Source: Spironucleus salmonicida | Taxonomy: Eukaryota; Fornicata; Diplomonadida; Hexamitidae | Length of the DNA: 64,000 nt | Assembly (NCBI GenBank): GCA_000497125.2 | Contig: CM035320.1 | Span: 132,001-196,000, forward strand | Direction: 5' to 3' | Shown: piece by piece, positions 53,497 to 64,000 of the stretch | Numbering within the stretch: the first letter of the stretch is position 1 | Layout of the letters: each line of letters opens with the position of its first letter | Made by a program: the position numbers and the translations under genes | Notes under the pieces: model-generated | The model's database searches: none | Told to the model about the DNA's origin: nothing | Seen by the model: only the letters and a program-made list of their open reading frames with translations

Positions 53497-54579
53497 ATGT
53501 AAGATATTTATTAGTAAGCTGGATAGTGCCTCATTGATTTTTATAATTAAAAATCTGGATTAAAGACATTATGTCTTGCTTAAAAAACTTCCCCTGGAAA
53601 GACTTACTTACTGGCATTAAAAGTAGGTTATAATTATAAAATATTTTAGTAAGCCCTAAAATTTACAGTACCAACATAAGACCTATTCACACAGGCATCT
53701 ATTATTGTATAATCATTAGAAGCTAAGATTTTACCTAATAAAAGGCTCAGACTATCAAAGCAAACTAGAGACTCATTAAAATAAGTTAGACCTCTCTGGC
53801 CGGAACTTTAGAATACAATATTATTACATTCACCACCATAAAAGCATCATTGGATTCGCTCTATCACATAGCCAGAAAGTTCAACTCCATCTTAGTTTAT
53901 TCCAAATTTTTATCTTCTTAACGAAGCCCCTAAATGCGAAAATATGATATAAGGGGAGCTACAAACTCTAGCGTCAGGACTTCCAGCAGAAGCCCTGTAT
54001 TAATATTTTAAATCAGAAGCTTCATAATTAACTGTTTTAGATGCATGCGCAGCTCCTGGTTCTAAATCCCTTCAACTTGCCACTCACTTTAAACATGTTA
54101 CAGCAAATGAAAGAGACTAGAAGCGATCGAAAATTCTACAAAAACGTGCTTAGAACGTTAAAAATTTGACAGTAAGAACCAGCGATGCATTCTAAGCATT
54201 TTAAGACCCATATGATCTTATTTTATTAGATCCAACCTGTTCTGGGTCAGGTACACTTAATCTAGACTTTTAGATAGCTCAATAAATGGGTGCAGAGCGG
54301 GATAGAGCAGATACAAGTTAACTCCATAAGTTTTAGGTCAAAATTTTGACTGCCGCATTAGAAAGTAATGCATATGGTGTCGTTTATTCAACTTGTAGCG
54401 TGAATAAAGAGGAGAATGAAGACGTTGTTTAGGAAGTATTAGCTGAAAATAGAAAATGGAAGTTAGTCGATGCACTTCCTTAATGGCCACTGAGGAGTAA
54501 AAGTATAACAGAATGTGCAATTTGTAATGAGGAAATGCAGTCTGAGGGCTTCTTTGTAGCGCTATTTGTAAGAAAGTGA
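53497..54579 (+). CDS. NSUN5/Rcm1-like rRNA (cytosine-5) methyltransferase
   Basis: 360-residue RNA m5C methyltransferase. The N terminus MQDIYQQAGQCLIDF...GLKTLCLAQ matches the NSUN5 start (a helix, then a 'GS(L/V)KTL' strand). SAM-binding motif I is DACAAPGSKSLQLA, motif II ANERDQKR, motif IV DLILLDPTCSGSG with the release/catalytic Cys of the TCS type, and motif VI VVYSTCSVNKEENEDVV with the second Cys. NSUN5 methylates one cytosine in large-subunit rRNA; this target is from family knowledge. The in-frame ATG at 53497 was preferred over a later ATG in another frame (53569). The IscS gene ends 11 bp away on the opposite strand. Confidence 0.92.
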
Positions 54580-54590
54580 GAGAAATAAGT

Positions 54591-55790
54591 TCAGTGTGAG
54601 CCAAATGCACCAACGTCGTTCAGATTCTTACCTTGTTTCATGAGGTCCCAAACAATTGAAATATCCCGGAGGCGATTAACTTCGCTGATTATTTTATCAA
54701 GGCCTTCGTCAACATCTTTTTTGGTTGTCCAGCGGCTGAAACCCATTCTAACTGATGTATGTGCAGCTTCTGCAGGAATATCCATTGCATGAAGCACATG
54801 GGACGGTTCCAGTGACTATGAGGTACATGCAGACCCTGTGGAGACACATACATCATCGTCGATTGCCATCATTAATGATTCACCCTCAACTCCCAAGAAT
54901 GAGACGTTCATACAGTTAAGAAGTCTTTTAGTTTTATCATCTGGACCGTTGAACTTTACATGCTCTAGTTTATTGATTTTATCAGAAGCATAATTGTAAA
55001 GGCTTTCATAATGCTTATGATCTGACACTAGTTATTTTTGTGAAATCTCAGCTGCTTCTCCCAGTCCTACTACTAAAAATACCGGTAAAGTTCCAGGTCT
55101 TATATTTTGTTCTTAACCACCACCAGAAAATAGTGGGTTCAATCTAGTTCTTCTTTTCACATAAAGAGCACCCACGCCCTTTGGACCATAAATTTTGTGG
55201 CCACTAATCGACATTAAATCTATATTTTCAGTGTTTAAAGCAATTTTTCCTGCCGCTTAAGCACAATCTGTGTGGAAAACAGCACCTGCCCGCTTAGAAA
55301 TTTTTCCTAGTTCCTAAATGTCTTGAATTGAGCCCATTTCATTATTTGCAGCCATGATAGAAACCACGCCTATATCGTTTTTAAACCTATCACAGGCTTC
55401 TTTAAATTCATCCATTTTTATAAGACCTTTATCATCAACATTGATAAAATGAGTTTAATAGCCTTCCGCCTCTAATGCCCTAACTGACTCTAGAACACAT
55501 TTGTGCTCAATTGTTGATGTGATAACATGCTTTTTCTATGCATATCTTGCGGCACCTTTGACTGCAATATTATTTGATTCTGTTGCACCTGATGTAAATA
55601 TAATTTCGCTAGGTTTTGCTCCTATTAGAGATGCGACTTATTATCTTGCTACATCAACCGCTGAGTTCATTTATCTCCCTAGTTAATGTTATGAATGACA
55701 GTTTGCAAAGTTTTCAGTTAAATATGGTACTATTTTTTCTAGAACCCTAGGGTCAATCGGTGTTGTAGCTTAGTTATCAAGATAGATCAT
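54591..55790 (-). CDS. iscS: cysteine desulfurase IscS/Nfs1
   Basis: 399-residue PLP enzyme that takes sulfur from cysteine for Fe-S cluster assembly, in the mitosome or hydrogenosome of diplomonads. Visible: [15 protein letters not shown] at the N terminus, [19 protein letters not shown], the PLP lysine in [16 protein letters not shown], and the catalytic Cys in STGSACTS; C terminus ends [13 protein letters not shown]. Length fits bacterial-type IscS. No N-terminal extension is present before the first conserved strand, so targeting would have to use an internal signal. Stop is CACTGA. Convergent with NSUN5. Confidence 0.95.
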
Positions 55791-55972
55791 TGTGAAGCGG
55801 GCAACTGTATTAGTTTGATTAAATTATATAATAATGATATATAGAGAGTAATTTTAAAATATACAATTTGTATAGTTTGATTATTATTTAACATATAATC
55901 AGGATATTGTGAGTCTTAAATATTTTGTAGTTTAGAAGAGGAAGAGTTTCGTGTGAATAAACATCACTGTGG

Positions 55973-56893
55973 TCACAAGAAATAGTCAGGAATAACCCTT
56001 TTATCGGCTTTACCTTATTGGCCTGACACTGCTGCATCGAATATTTTGAAATTTCTTTCTCCAAACTCATTGACTTCTAAAATGCTTGCTACATTTCCAG
56101 CTCTATAGCAGTAATTAGGAGCAGACCAAACTGTACATAATCTTCCACCATATTACCATTTATAGCCGTCCATTGCCAATTAATGTGACCTGCAGACAAA
56201 TGCTACATTATTTTCCTTACAAAACTTTTCACAAACATCTGCACCAAAGAAATATCCTGCACCTCTCTAGCTTTGTTAGAAACCCATCTATTCAGATCCT
56301 TCAAATGGATCCGACCATAATAAATCTGAAACAATACCATCATGTGGTACTTCACTCCCACGAGGAATGTCATTTAGTTCACTTATTTTAGTAAGTGTGG
56401 GCGAAAGCCCTCCATGCACACAGAAAATTTCATTTTTAATAACTGCAGCTAATGGTAAAGAATCAAAAACATCAATACAAGCTTTCCATACAGAAATCGA
56501 ACCAAATTTACGTAAAATTTCATCATAAAATCCATATACTTAGGTGATTTATCTAGATTCATGATTACCTCTCAACATGAAAATTCGCGTTGGATATTTA
56601 ATTTTGAGACATACTAGATATAAAAAGGTTTCGATTGAGTGAAGGCCACGATCAACAAAATCTCCTAAGAAAAGAAACTGACATGATGGTAACTCTGATG
56701 CAACACGGAATAGTTCCCTAAGATCGTAAAATTAGCCATGAATATCACCTACAATTGTTATAGGTGCTGGTAAACTAAGCATACTTGGTTCAGCTAAGAA
56801 CAAATTTTTCGCCTTTTCAGTTAGATCTTATATTTATGCTTCTGTAGGCACAATAGCTTACTTTAAATTCGATAATAAGTTATCAATATCCAT
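55973..56893 (-). CDS. PP2A-family Ser/Thr phosphatase catalytic subunit
   Basis: 306-residue PPP-family phosphatase of the PP2A/PP4/PP6 clade. Metal and catalytic motifs are complete: [31 protein letters not shown] and CRSHQLAMDG. The substrate groove has NYCYRAGN (PP2A usually CGN). The C terminus PDYFL keeps the carboxyl-methylated Leu signature of this clade, which regulates holoenzyme assembly. GDFVDRG (not GDYVDRG) leans towards PP4/PP6. Start [10 protein letters not shown]; the end is fixed by the conserved YFL and TGA. The next gene upstream on the same strand ends 57 bp away. Confidence 0.95.
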
Positions 56894-56950
56894 CTGCTTG
56901 GAGTGGAACAAAAAACTAAATAAGTTATATATTATATATAAGTGATTAAA

Positions 56951-57634
56951 TCATTTTTGTAACTCTGGATCTATATTGGCCTGCCGAAAAGGTGCATGTT
57001 AGTTCTAAACACCTTCACAATGGCAGCTCCTGCATACTCCTTCTGTATTTAATAATAACCATGGCCTATGGCAAGCTTTACACTAATGCATAGAGCCTTT
57101 TACATACTTGGAATTTCTATATCTACTCATACAGATAGAACAGAATTCACACGCACTAGCTTTTTATTTCCTCTGATCTGCAGTTTTACAATGTTCTGTA
57201 CATAATGGTCCTTCAGAAACAGCATATGATTTAATTTCACCACAACCACAGCGTTCTACTTCTCGAAACGGGGCCAAAGGTTAGCAATATGGGGAACATT
57301 TCCTCGATGCTTAAGGTACCTAAATCTATGCCATTGGAAATGGCTCTGGTCGAGCCTATACAAGGTCGGTCTTCATTTTATCAGATAAAGTTGACAATAC
57401 AGCATTTAGGATTTAGGATTGGGGATGTGGTGAAATTTGGTGAAGCTAAAGCAGACCAGATTATGGCCCAGCAAGGTCTAACAAAGTAATAACTGGTGCT
57501 TGATCAGGTAGTATGTGTTAAACAATAGAGCTAGGGCATAAATCGCAAAAGTTTGAATCTAATAGTCCGTGTACATTGATAAAATCAGTTGAAGAAACAA
57601 ATAGATGATTCAGTTGTATCTAAATAATTTACAT
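56951..57634 (-). CDS. zinc-binding protein of unknown function (227 aa)
   Basis: Frame from ATG at 57634 (MQIIQIQLNHLFVSSTDFIN) to TGA. It contains many paired Cys: CDLC near residue 35, and in the C-terminal half CSPYC, CGCGE, a CTEHC cluster, CEFCSIC, CKAC and CRSCHC. This suggests several zinc ribbons or a treble-clef array. There is no membrane segment. The N-terminal half has a Leu-rich region (PVITLLDLAGPQSGLLQLHQ). Possible roles are ubiquitin ligation, transcription or RNA binding, but none can be chosen from sequence alone. Confidence 0.7.
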
Positions 57635-57768
57635 TAATTATTAAATGCTTTATTACGTTGAAATTTGCATAAAAAACGAGTATCCATCACCAATATAAAC
57701 ATGGACATTAATTGACATTATTTGATAGAATATAGTTATGTATAATAAATAAATAATGATTTTACTAA

Positions 57769-58176
57769 TCATTTATTTTAAAATAACTCTTCAATATTTG
57801 AAACCTATTCGTACCAATTCTTTTCTACGAACTGGTCTGGTTCTAACTAAAAATCTTCTAATACCTAACAAGCCAGTGTGATACATTATGAACAATTAAA
57901 TGTACCATCTGCTAGTAAATCATGACACATTATTGATGTTACATTGTTTTTGAATTCTTAGTTAATTATGTCTTCAATATCAGGTGCTAAGGCTTTGGCG
58001 GCTAAAATAGCGCCGCATTCAGTGGCGTGAAGTCCGCAAATTTTTTAAGCATGCTTAGCTTCATCAGATTTAGGTCCTTTAAACGCAGCTATAACTGATT
58101 AATATGAATCATATCCATATTTAAAAGAACGAAAGTAGGTCAGCGCAGACGATACTGATTTTTATGTATAATTCAT
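57769..58176 (-). CDS. hypothetical protein (135 aa)
   Basis: Starts MNYTQKSVSSALTYFRSFKY, ends TGA. Predicted mostly helical with five to six Cys in two groups (KICGLHATECGAILAAKAL and IMCHDLLADGTFNCSQCITL), which might bind metal or form disulfides. No known family recognised. GC content of the gene is clearly above the flanks, supporting coding status. Confidence 0.65.
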
Positions 58177-58182
58177 TTTTAT

Positions 58183-58891
58183 TCATAAGTTTATATAGTT
58201 ATTATATGTAAATTTATGTAGTATATGCAATTCAATAATAATTTTCACTCCATTAATATAATGAATCCACTGATCCATATCAGACATTATAAGGGAGATG
58301 ACTTTAATAATAAACTTATGTTTGTCGTTGTGCCATTTTTGAGCGATATCCTTAGATGTATGATCCCTTGTTATCAAATTATTTATATTTCATTTATGTA
58401 ATTTCTTTAAGTATTGCTGTATATTAGCTTATTTTTATTTATTATAAACTTATCTATTAATTTCCTTTTAGATAAGATCTTCAACTTAGTCTTTAACAGG
58501 CTCAATATGTTATTTGAGTAGAAATTATATCTTTTAATCCACGTACTTTCTACTATGCTCAAATTCTTAATTAAAAGTATCTGAGTGAGAAAAGGCTTTT
58601 TAATACATTCGTTAACACCCTGTATAATGAGAATTATGCTTTGGCGATCTTTTAGTTTACTATGATGAAATAGAAGGTAGCAGTTCATCTTACTATCGTG
58701 TAGTATATCCAATATCATCGTTTTTGAAAGATAAATTCATTAGCTTCTGACTGACTGTAAATTGTCGATACCTGTACATTTTCTGGTACCCGTAAAAGTA
58801 AATGAAAAGAGAAATTTATTGAGCGATATACGATAAAGTAATTTTGAGTTATTAGATATAGTTTATTTTCCTTTTCAAGTGAAATCTTCAT
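58183..58891 (-). pseudogene. broken gene, possible PH-like C terminus
   Basis: Coding-like sequence in pieces. Frame 1 starts at ATG 58891 (MKISLEKENKLYLITQNYF) and stops at TGA 58715. The neighbouring frame carries a hydrophilic, coiled-coil-like stretch (FEHSRKYVDQKIQFLLKQ) to TGA at 58390, and the same frame continues after that TGA (DHTSKDIAQKWHNDKHKF, IMSDMDQWIHYINGVK) to 58183. A one-base change in the five-A run near 58721-58725 would join frames 1 and 2. The last piece resembles the final strand and helix of a PH domain. Either a decaying gene or one carrying sequence errors. An overlapping alternative frame (58407-58718) was judged less likely. Confidence 0.45.
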
Positions 58892-58958
58892 ACAAATAAA
58901 TTAAATAACTATTATATTGCTATTATATGTTATAATATAAGTATATACAAATCAATAA
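58892..58958. promoter_or_regulatory. short bidirectional promoter region
   Basis: 67 bp of AT-rich DNA between the start of the broken gene and that of the rhodanese-fold gene. Confidence 0.35.
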
Positions 58959-59936
58959 ATGTATCCCACACTTATATCCCCAGAATGGCTAGAAGCACAT
59001 CATAACTCAACAGATATTCGTATATTCGATGCCACTTTGCATGAAGATATGACTTTATCATAAGCAAAACATGTATTTTCTAAAAAACATGTTAAAAACT
59101 CTTACTAACTTATTTTGAGAGAGGAGAATGCTACGTACGACCAGGTACCAAAACCTTAGGTATTTACAAAATTAGCCACATCATAAGGTCTGACAAGAGG
59201 GGTCCATGCTGTTATTTATGACTCAGATGGAAAATCCGCAATTCGTGCCTGGTGGTTATTATAGTATTACTCACATCCCAAAGTATCAATTCTGTTAGGA
59301 GGGTTGGATGCATGGTCTCAACGTGATTTTCCAGTGGAGTTGAAGAAGTTAGTCAAACCTTCCCCGGCACCCGAAACTGCATTTTATGCAAATCCTCGAC
59401 CTGGTGTCGTAGTTGGTGCAGAGGAAGTGAATCGGTATATTTAACGTGAAAAATAGTAACCGACTGTTATCGAAAATCTTCAGTTTTAGGACAGCATTCA
59501 ACAGTATGAGCTGGCTACAGACTAGAAAAGTGTCTTGGCGAAACTAGATCTAGGAGATTTGGAACCAAAAGATTATGAAATTAAGTAATTGGTATTATCT
59601 GATGACGAATAGACGGATGAATACCAGAATAATGCTTTGTAGACTTAGTGGAAGCTGTTTCTAGATGAAGCTGGCTGGTTTAGGACTGATATTTTGAAGA
59701 TAAAGTCTATATTCAGATAAAATGGGGTTAATATTGAATTACCAATAACAGTAACTGGTAATAATCTAGTTGATATATTACACGTGGTTTTAGCTGCATT
59801 TTTATGTAGTGGGAAAGGTATAGATGGACTCTCAGTATTTTTCGGGGGTTGGGATATTTTCAAAAATGGTATACAGAAAGTATTTGATGATGCAGGAATA
59901 ATTGAAAAAGCACCAGAAGAAGCTGATGATGAGTGA
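58959..59936 (+). CDS. rhodanese-fold protein lacking the catalytic Cys (325 aa)
   Basis: Two-domain sulfurtransferase fold of the thiosulfate/3-mercaptopyruvate sulfurtransferase family. Domain 1: LISPEWLEAHHNSTDIRIFD, HAVIYDSDGKSAIRAWWLL and ILLGGLDAW. Domain 2 ends VFFGGWDIF, as in the family. The loop that should hold the catalytic Cys (YCGSGVTA type) reads ITVTGNNLVDIL, so the Cys is missing. An acidic insert lies between the domains (about residues 190-220). It is probably not an active sulfurtransferase and may be a binding protein. Stop is GAGTGA; the next gene ends 8 bp away on the other strand. Confidence 0.85.
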
Positions 59937-59944
59937 AAATTTAC

Positions 59945-60262
59945 TCACTTCCGCCAAAGATGCTTTCTTGAAAGTTCTTTAATCAAATTTTAACCATTTT
60001 ACTTAATTTTATTAATTTCTGGTTCTTTTACAGCAGGCCTACGAATTATATTAACTTATAATGAGTCATCAATATTATTAAAGAATAGCTCACGTTTTTT
60101 TCGTGATTCATTAATTAAACGATAATATGTTTTGTGGCGTGTATTTTCAAATTAGGTGACCTATTTATCTAGTTGCTTAGATTTTATAGGTGGCGTTATC
60201 ATTAAATCTTTGGCAATAGGTAGGTTGTATTCTTCAATCTCTAACTTCTTTTACAGATTCAT
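59945..60262 (-). CDS. small basic hypothetical protein (105 aa)
   Basis: Starts MNLQKKLEIEEYNLPIAKDL; rich in Lys, Arg and Asn; ends SRKHLWRK with AAGTGA. No membrane segment or Cys cluster. Tight convergence with the rhodanese-fold gene (8 bp) supports both ends. Unknown function. Confidence 0.6.
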
Positions 60263-60803
60263 TAAGAATAGAATAAAAAGTCACCAGATGATATTATGAA
60301 CGATTTAACTGAAAACAATGTATTCAGATTTTAAATCAATATTTATTATTATTTATGAACAAAGTATATAGTATTTAATTTGACGAATAATTGTTAGGAT
60401 TATAAATGTAATAATTATTATATAATTAAAAAAAATATAACTTCAATATGTAAACTCGTAGTTTCAAATACAATTTCGAAATTATCCTTCATATGAGTTT
60501 TAAAATATAAAAATTATTATATGATTTAAGATAAAATAATATATCATATAGTGTGAACAATCTTCTATTATTAGTATTTATATACATATACGTTAAAATT
60601 ACTTTATAATAATTATATAAAATATAATATATAAATTATATTTTCAAAAAATTAATTTCAATTAGCAAAGAATAACTATATTTATTTTATTGTACAATTT
60701 TATATACCAATAAATAAACAAACATATCTAGAAACTTATTGATTTATTATTAGACCAATCTAAGCTATACGTATAATATGTACTTAAATACTATTTTAGA
60801 AGA
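60263..60803. other. AT-rich intergenic region
   Basis: 541 bp, divergent flanks. No gene or RNA recognised. Confidence 0.5.
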
Positions 60804-61055
60804 ATGTTCAATAGTACAAATTTATGCTTTTTTAAAAATCCAATAGATTACGAATTGAAAGATGAGCTTAAAAGAATAGAGCTACAAAAATACTAAGTAC
60901 GATATAATAGTAGAATTGATAGTTTAAGAAAGAAAAAATAATCAAGATTAATAAACTAAGTATAAGCTTAAAAACAATAATACTTGTAAAATCTTGACTA
61001 AAACTTAATTATTGTTAAAGTTTTATACCGACCAAAAAACTACAGCTATTAATGA
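60804..61055 (+). CDS. small basic hypothetical protein (83 aa)
   Basis: Starts MFNSTNLCFFKNPIDYELKD; the middle is a short basic helix rich in Arg, Lys and Gln (KKKQSRLINQVQAQKQQYLQ). Gln (TAA) precedes TGA. Could be a small microtubule-associated protein, but that is a guess. It ends 32 bp before the LCAT-like gene on the opposite strand. ORFs of this size can arise by chance here. Confidence 0.45.
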
Positions 61056-61087
61056 AAAATTGTATATAAAATGATTTATCGATATTA

Positions 61088-62695
61088 TCACTACATCAAC
61101 TTCACATATTCTAATATTTTGGCCACACATGCTTAGTTTTTCATTAAATCTACATGCCCTATTCCGCTAAATATTTTCCTCTCTATAACATGCGAGTCTG
61201 GCACAGAATCACTAATTTAACTGCTAAGTAACACAGTTCCATCGCCTTCGCTGTATAAGCACTGATGTTTCAAACCGTGTAATTCATACTCATTTTATAT
61301 TTCTGCATTAAAAATAGCATGGGAAGAAGTCTAAATTCCAGACCCACAAATTGACGCAAATTTAAAGGACTGAAAATCGATTTCCTGATCTCTAAGGTTC
61401 TGGTGGGCTTCGTGTTAGATATCATTTTGCGGGAAAACAAGTGCTTCCAGGGTACCTTCTTCAGAGATATTATGATATAAATCACGCAAATCCCGAGTTT
61501 CAGTATGTTATGGCAGCTTATTGTTGGTATCAAGCCAGTATTTGGTGTAAACAAGTCTCTAAATATTATCCTGAGGAGCATCTTCGAGTTTTCTAGTTTG
61601 GAAGTATTCAATTTCTTATTAGGTTGGTACAAACTCCTCCCTTTGAGCCCAAAATGCGTATCTAACATATTTTGAATCCAAATCTATCACCTGCTAAACA
61701 TCAGAGATTTGTTCTTTCAGTGGGTACTGCTAATTAGCAAAGAACTTCTTTTCTTAGTTAAAGCAGCAGGATAACGACTCATAACACTCATTCTCTTCAA
61801 ATGCAGTGTCTGGAATATATACTTTTCTTCCTAACAATTTCTTGAATCGCATGGCCCAGAATCCGGCATTTTTATTTACAGCCTTGGGATTCTCTAATAC
61901 CAGTTTAAATATACCCATAATAGTTGATTTCTCGCTCCATTTAATGATTCTACAATTTTCCCAAAATTGCTAAACAATATTAAGGTCTTACGTCTTTTCA
62001 GAACTAGTTTCTTGAATTTTTAAATATACATATTACTGTACACCGCTATTTATATTCTTACTTTACAATAAGCCTAACTACATACCAGAATTGCACCAAA
62101 ATCCTCTTGTGCAATGCCGCAGCCAAGAAAATTAAAGATCGTAGCCATCTACTACGGCCATTAGTCCTCCACCGTTTGCTCCATCAAAAGTGCCTGCAAT
62201 AGCAATTTGAGAAGCAAAAATTTTGCTCCAATTTGCGCTCTTATGTTGCAGAAAACGAGGAATAAGCGAACCAATGGAATGGGTTATTAATATAGGTAAT
62301 GATTTTAGCTTCAAATTGGCAGTAAATGTCTCAAATTACTCAGAAAGCCGTAGGAGCGAATGACGAAAATCGTATGTGAAGGCAAATAAGTCGATGTTTT
62401 CGCGGTAACCTTAAGCTTATAAGGATGTAGATATGTCATAGAAACACTTGAACTCCTCTAGATTGGGGATTAAGGATTCACATCCAGAAAGACCTGGAAT
62501 TGCTGTAATTATATCATCTGAAAAGTTCTCAAATAGTCCATCTGCAGTAGTACGCCCCCATAGACGAAGCATATTAGAAGGGATTTTGAATGCAGTGTAT
62601 TTAGAAGAGCATGGCCAGATAATCTCATTATGCTGGTTTACAAGGCGTGAACCAAATATTCCGGGGATAATAATGATAGGTCTTCTTTCTGTCAT
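61088..62695 (-). CDS. LCAT/PDAT-like acyltransferase (535 aa)
   Basis: Alpha/beta-hydrolase of the lecithin:cholesterol acyltransferase family, which transfers or releases phospholipid acyl chains. N-terminal PIIIIPGIFGSRLVNQ is the family's first strand and oxyanion-hole region. The nucleophile elbow is ILITHSIGSLIPRF (usual HSMGG). AGTFDGANGG follows the typical '(G)xPxxG' position. Near the C terminus are YSEGDGTVLLSS (Asp region) and GIGHVDLM (His). An insert of about 200 residues between is larger than in bacterial relatives. No signal peptide or N-terminal anchor is visible, unlike secreted LCAT. Last codon is TAG (Gln) before TGA. Confidence 0.9.
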
Positions 62696-62778
62696 TAGGG
62701 GAAAGGCGAATGTACAATAAAATATATATTATAATATAATTCATATAGTATTAACATTGCTTTCCTATTTAAACAAAA
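62696..62778. promoter_or_regulatory. short bidirectional promoter region
   Basis: 83 bp of AT-rich DNA between divergent starts at 62695 (minus) and 62779 (plus). Confidence 0.35.
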
Positions 62779-64000
62779 ATGAACTCTATATTAGATATTA
62801 TGGAGGTTTAATATGTATAGAAGAGGCGTATTAAGATATTAATTATTGAAAATGTAAAGAAGTATAATAATAAAGCAGAAAAATTGATTAACTATGATGT
62901 AGTTATTTATAAATATAATAATTTAAACTTATTCAATGCTAATAAAGAATTTTATAGGTATTTAGACTAGTTTAAATATAAGTTAACTTTGAATTTAGAA
63001 TATATTTGTATAAAGTCTTAATATGAGGTACTGCTAAATGAAGAAAAAATAGACTCAAAAAAATATTTACTATCATTTTCAATACTTTAATAAAATTTTG
63101 CTTTAATATACCAGAATGATAAGATATAATCTAATGATTTAAAATATTCTTTAGCATCCTTGAATAATGATTCTTTGCCTATTCACGACTTTGATAATAT
63201 CATTTTATTTGGATTATTTTGTACATCTTAATCTAAATTATCTGTTTATGGTTAGTTTTTTAATAATAAAACAAGCAATAATTATATAACAACATAATTG
63301 AATGTTAAAATTTATGATAAAATTAAGATGCAAGAAATATTGCAGTAATCATCAGTATATTATAAGGAGTAGATTATATAGTATCTTGAAAATTTATAGT
63401 TAGAAACGAATATATAGTTAGGTTAATTAAATTTAAATGATCCTATTGTTTATACATATCAAGTTCCATATATCAGAGAGGCATAAGTTAATATTTTGTG
63501 TTAAGATAAATTCAGGTAATTTATATAAATAAGCAGGGCTGGATCGTCTAATAATTTTATTAAGTATGACTTATCATTTTGTTTTGACGAATCTTATGTA
63601 TAATTGCACTAAATATCTGCATTTTAAAATACTTCTGTTTAGTTAAGCTTTAAATTGCAAGTAAATATAGTAGAATTAAACTTAGAATATTAATTATAAA
63701 AAGATATTAAATTAAATTTTATATTAAATCCAACCATATTTGGACTAAGTTTCTCTTCATTAGGTTAAATTTCTAACGATTAATTTCAAATTATACCGAA
63801 ATTAACATTAAAAGATAATGTTTTCTAATCAATGGAGTAATATTTTCCAAATATTATAGATTAATTATTTAGGTCATTTGATCCTATTGGTATATATACA
63901 CAGGCAGATTAATATAGTAGATTAATTTTTGATAGTATAATTTCAGTCTTATAATGGGCGGGTCCTCTCATAAGTCTATCCGAACTCAAGCTTCCTGTTT
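62779..64000 (+). CDS. hypothetical protein, 3' end outside window
   Basis: Open frame of 407 codons from MNSILDIMEVQYVQKRR to the window edge with no TGA. Rich in Asn, Ile, Leu, Tyr and TAA-encoded Gln. Alternating hydrophobic patterns (LSFKLQVNIVELNLEYQLQ, LNFILNPTIFGLSFSSLG) suggest beta-sheet-rich structure. The last residues become GC-richer (WAGPLISLSELKLPV). A second in-frame Met is eight codons on. I do not recognise the family; large lipid-transfer or scaffold proteins have comparable composition, which is only a hint. Confidence 0.65.

Noticed and set aside
58407-58718. Minus-strand ORF starting MILDILHDSK
   Set aside because: No TAA/TAG Gln codons, Ile/Asn/Lys-driven composition; the neighbouring frame has better protein-like character. 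Not fully excluded.

Overview
The window looks like nuclear DNA of a diplomonad of the hexamitid type (Hexamita, Spironucleus, Trepomonas group). It is very AT-rich. TAA and TAG are read as glutamine and only TGA stops: EF-2, IleRS and a DEAH helicase read through dozens of TAA/TAG codons at positions where the families carry Gln. No intron is needed for any gene. The surface-protein genes resemble Giardia VSPs (Cys-rich ectodomain, GGAIAGI-type transmembrane segment, short basic tail), and an alpha-giardin (annexin) remnant is present. The long AT-rich gaps and the large duplication would fit a repeat-rich genome such as Hexamita inflata, but the species cannot be fixed from sequence alone.

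Layout. (1) 1-3.3 kb: the 5' part of an unknown gene, a DEAH-box helicase and a small unknown gene. (2) 4.1-15.1 kb: left arm of a large inverted duplication carrying a decayed VSP-like gene, three intact VSP-like genes, a large EGF-like Cys-rich membrane protein (CRMP) and a TAA microsatellite of about 390 bp. (3) 15.3-33.8 kb: single-copy spacer with a coiled-coil protein, an LRR protein, a small membrane protein, a Sey1/RHD3 GTPase, a PepD dipeptidase, PCH2/TRIP13, an unknown membrane protein, IleRS, a Myb/SANT protein, a long acidic coiled-coil protein and a half-size ABCA transporter. (4) 34.1-44.3 kb: right arm, the same surface-gene block inverted, ending abruptly inside an alpha-giardin fragment. 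(5) 44.5-64 kb: compact housekeeping region with EF-2, a very large protein that looks like a degenerate HSA/SNF2 ATPase flanked by two putative N-myristoylated small proteins, NSUN5, IscS, a PP2A-type phosphatase, a Zn-binding protein, a rhodanese-fold protein lacking its catalytic Cys, an LCAT-like acyltransferase and several small unknown genes.

The most notable features are: the inverted duplication with breakpoints inside genes; a 219-residue module present once more in one CRMP copy than in the other; VSP-like proteins that share an N-terminal Cys signature but have no leader peptide; stop codons usually embedded in AGTGA; and Gln codons lying directly before TGA at many gene ends, probably old stop codons. 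Most gene calls below come from reading the sequence with TAA/TAG as Gln; no database search was possible.
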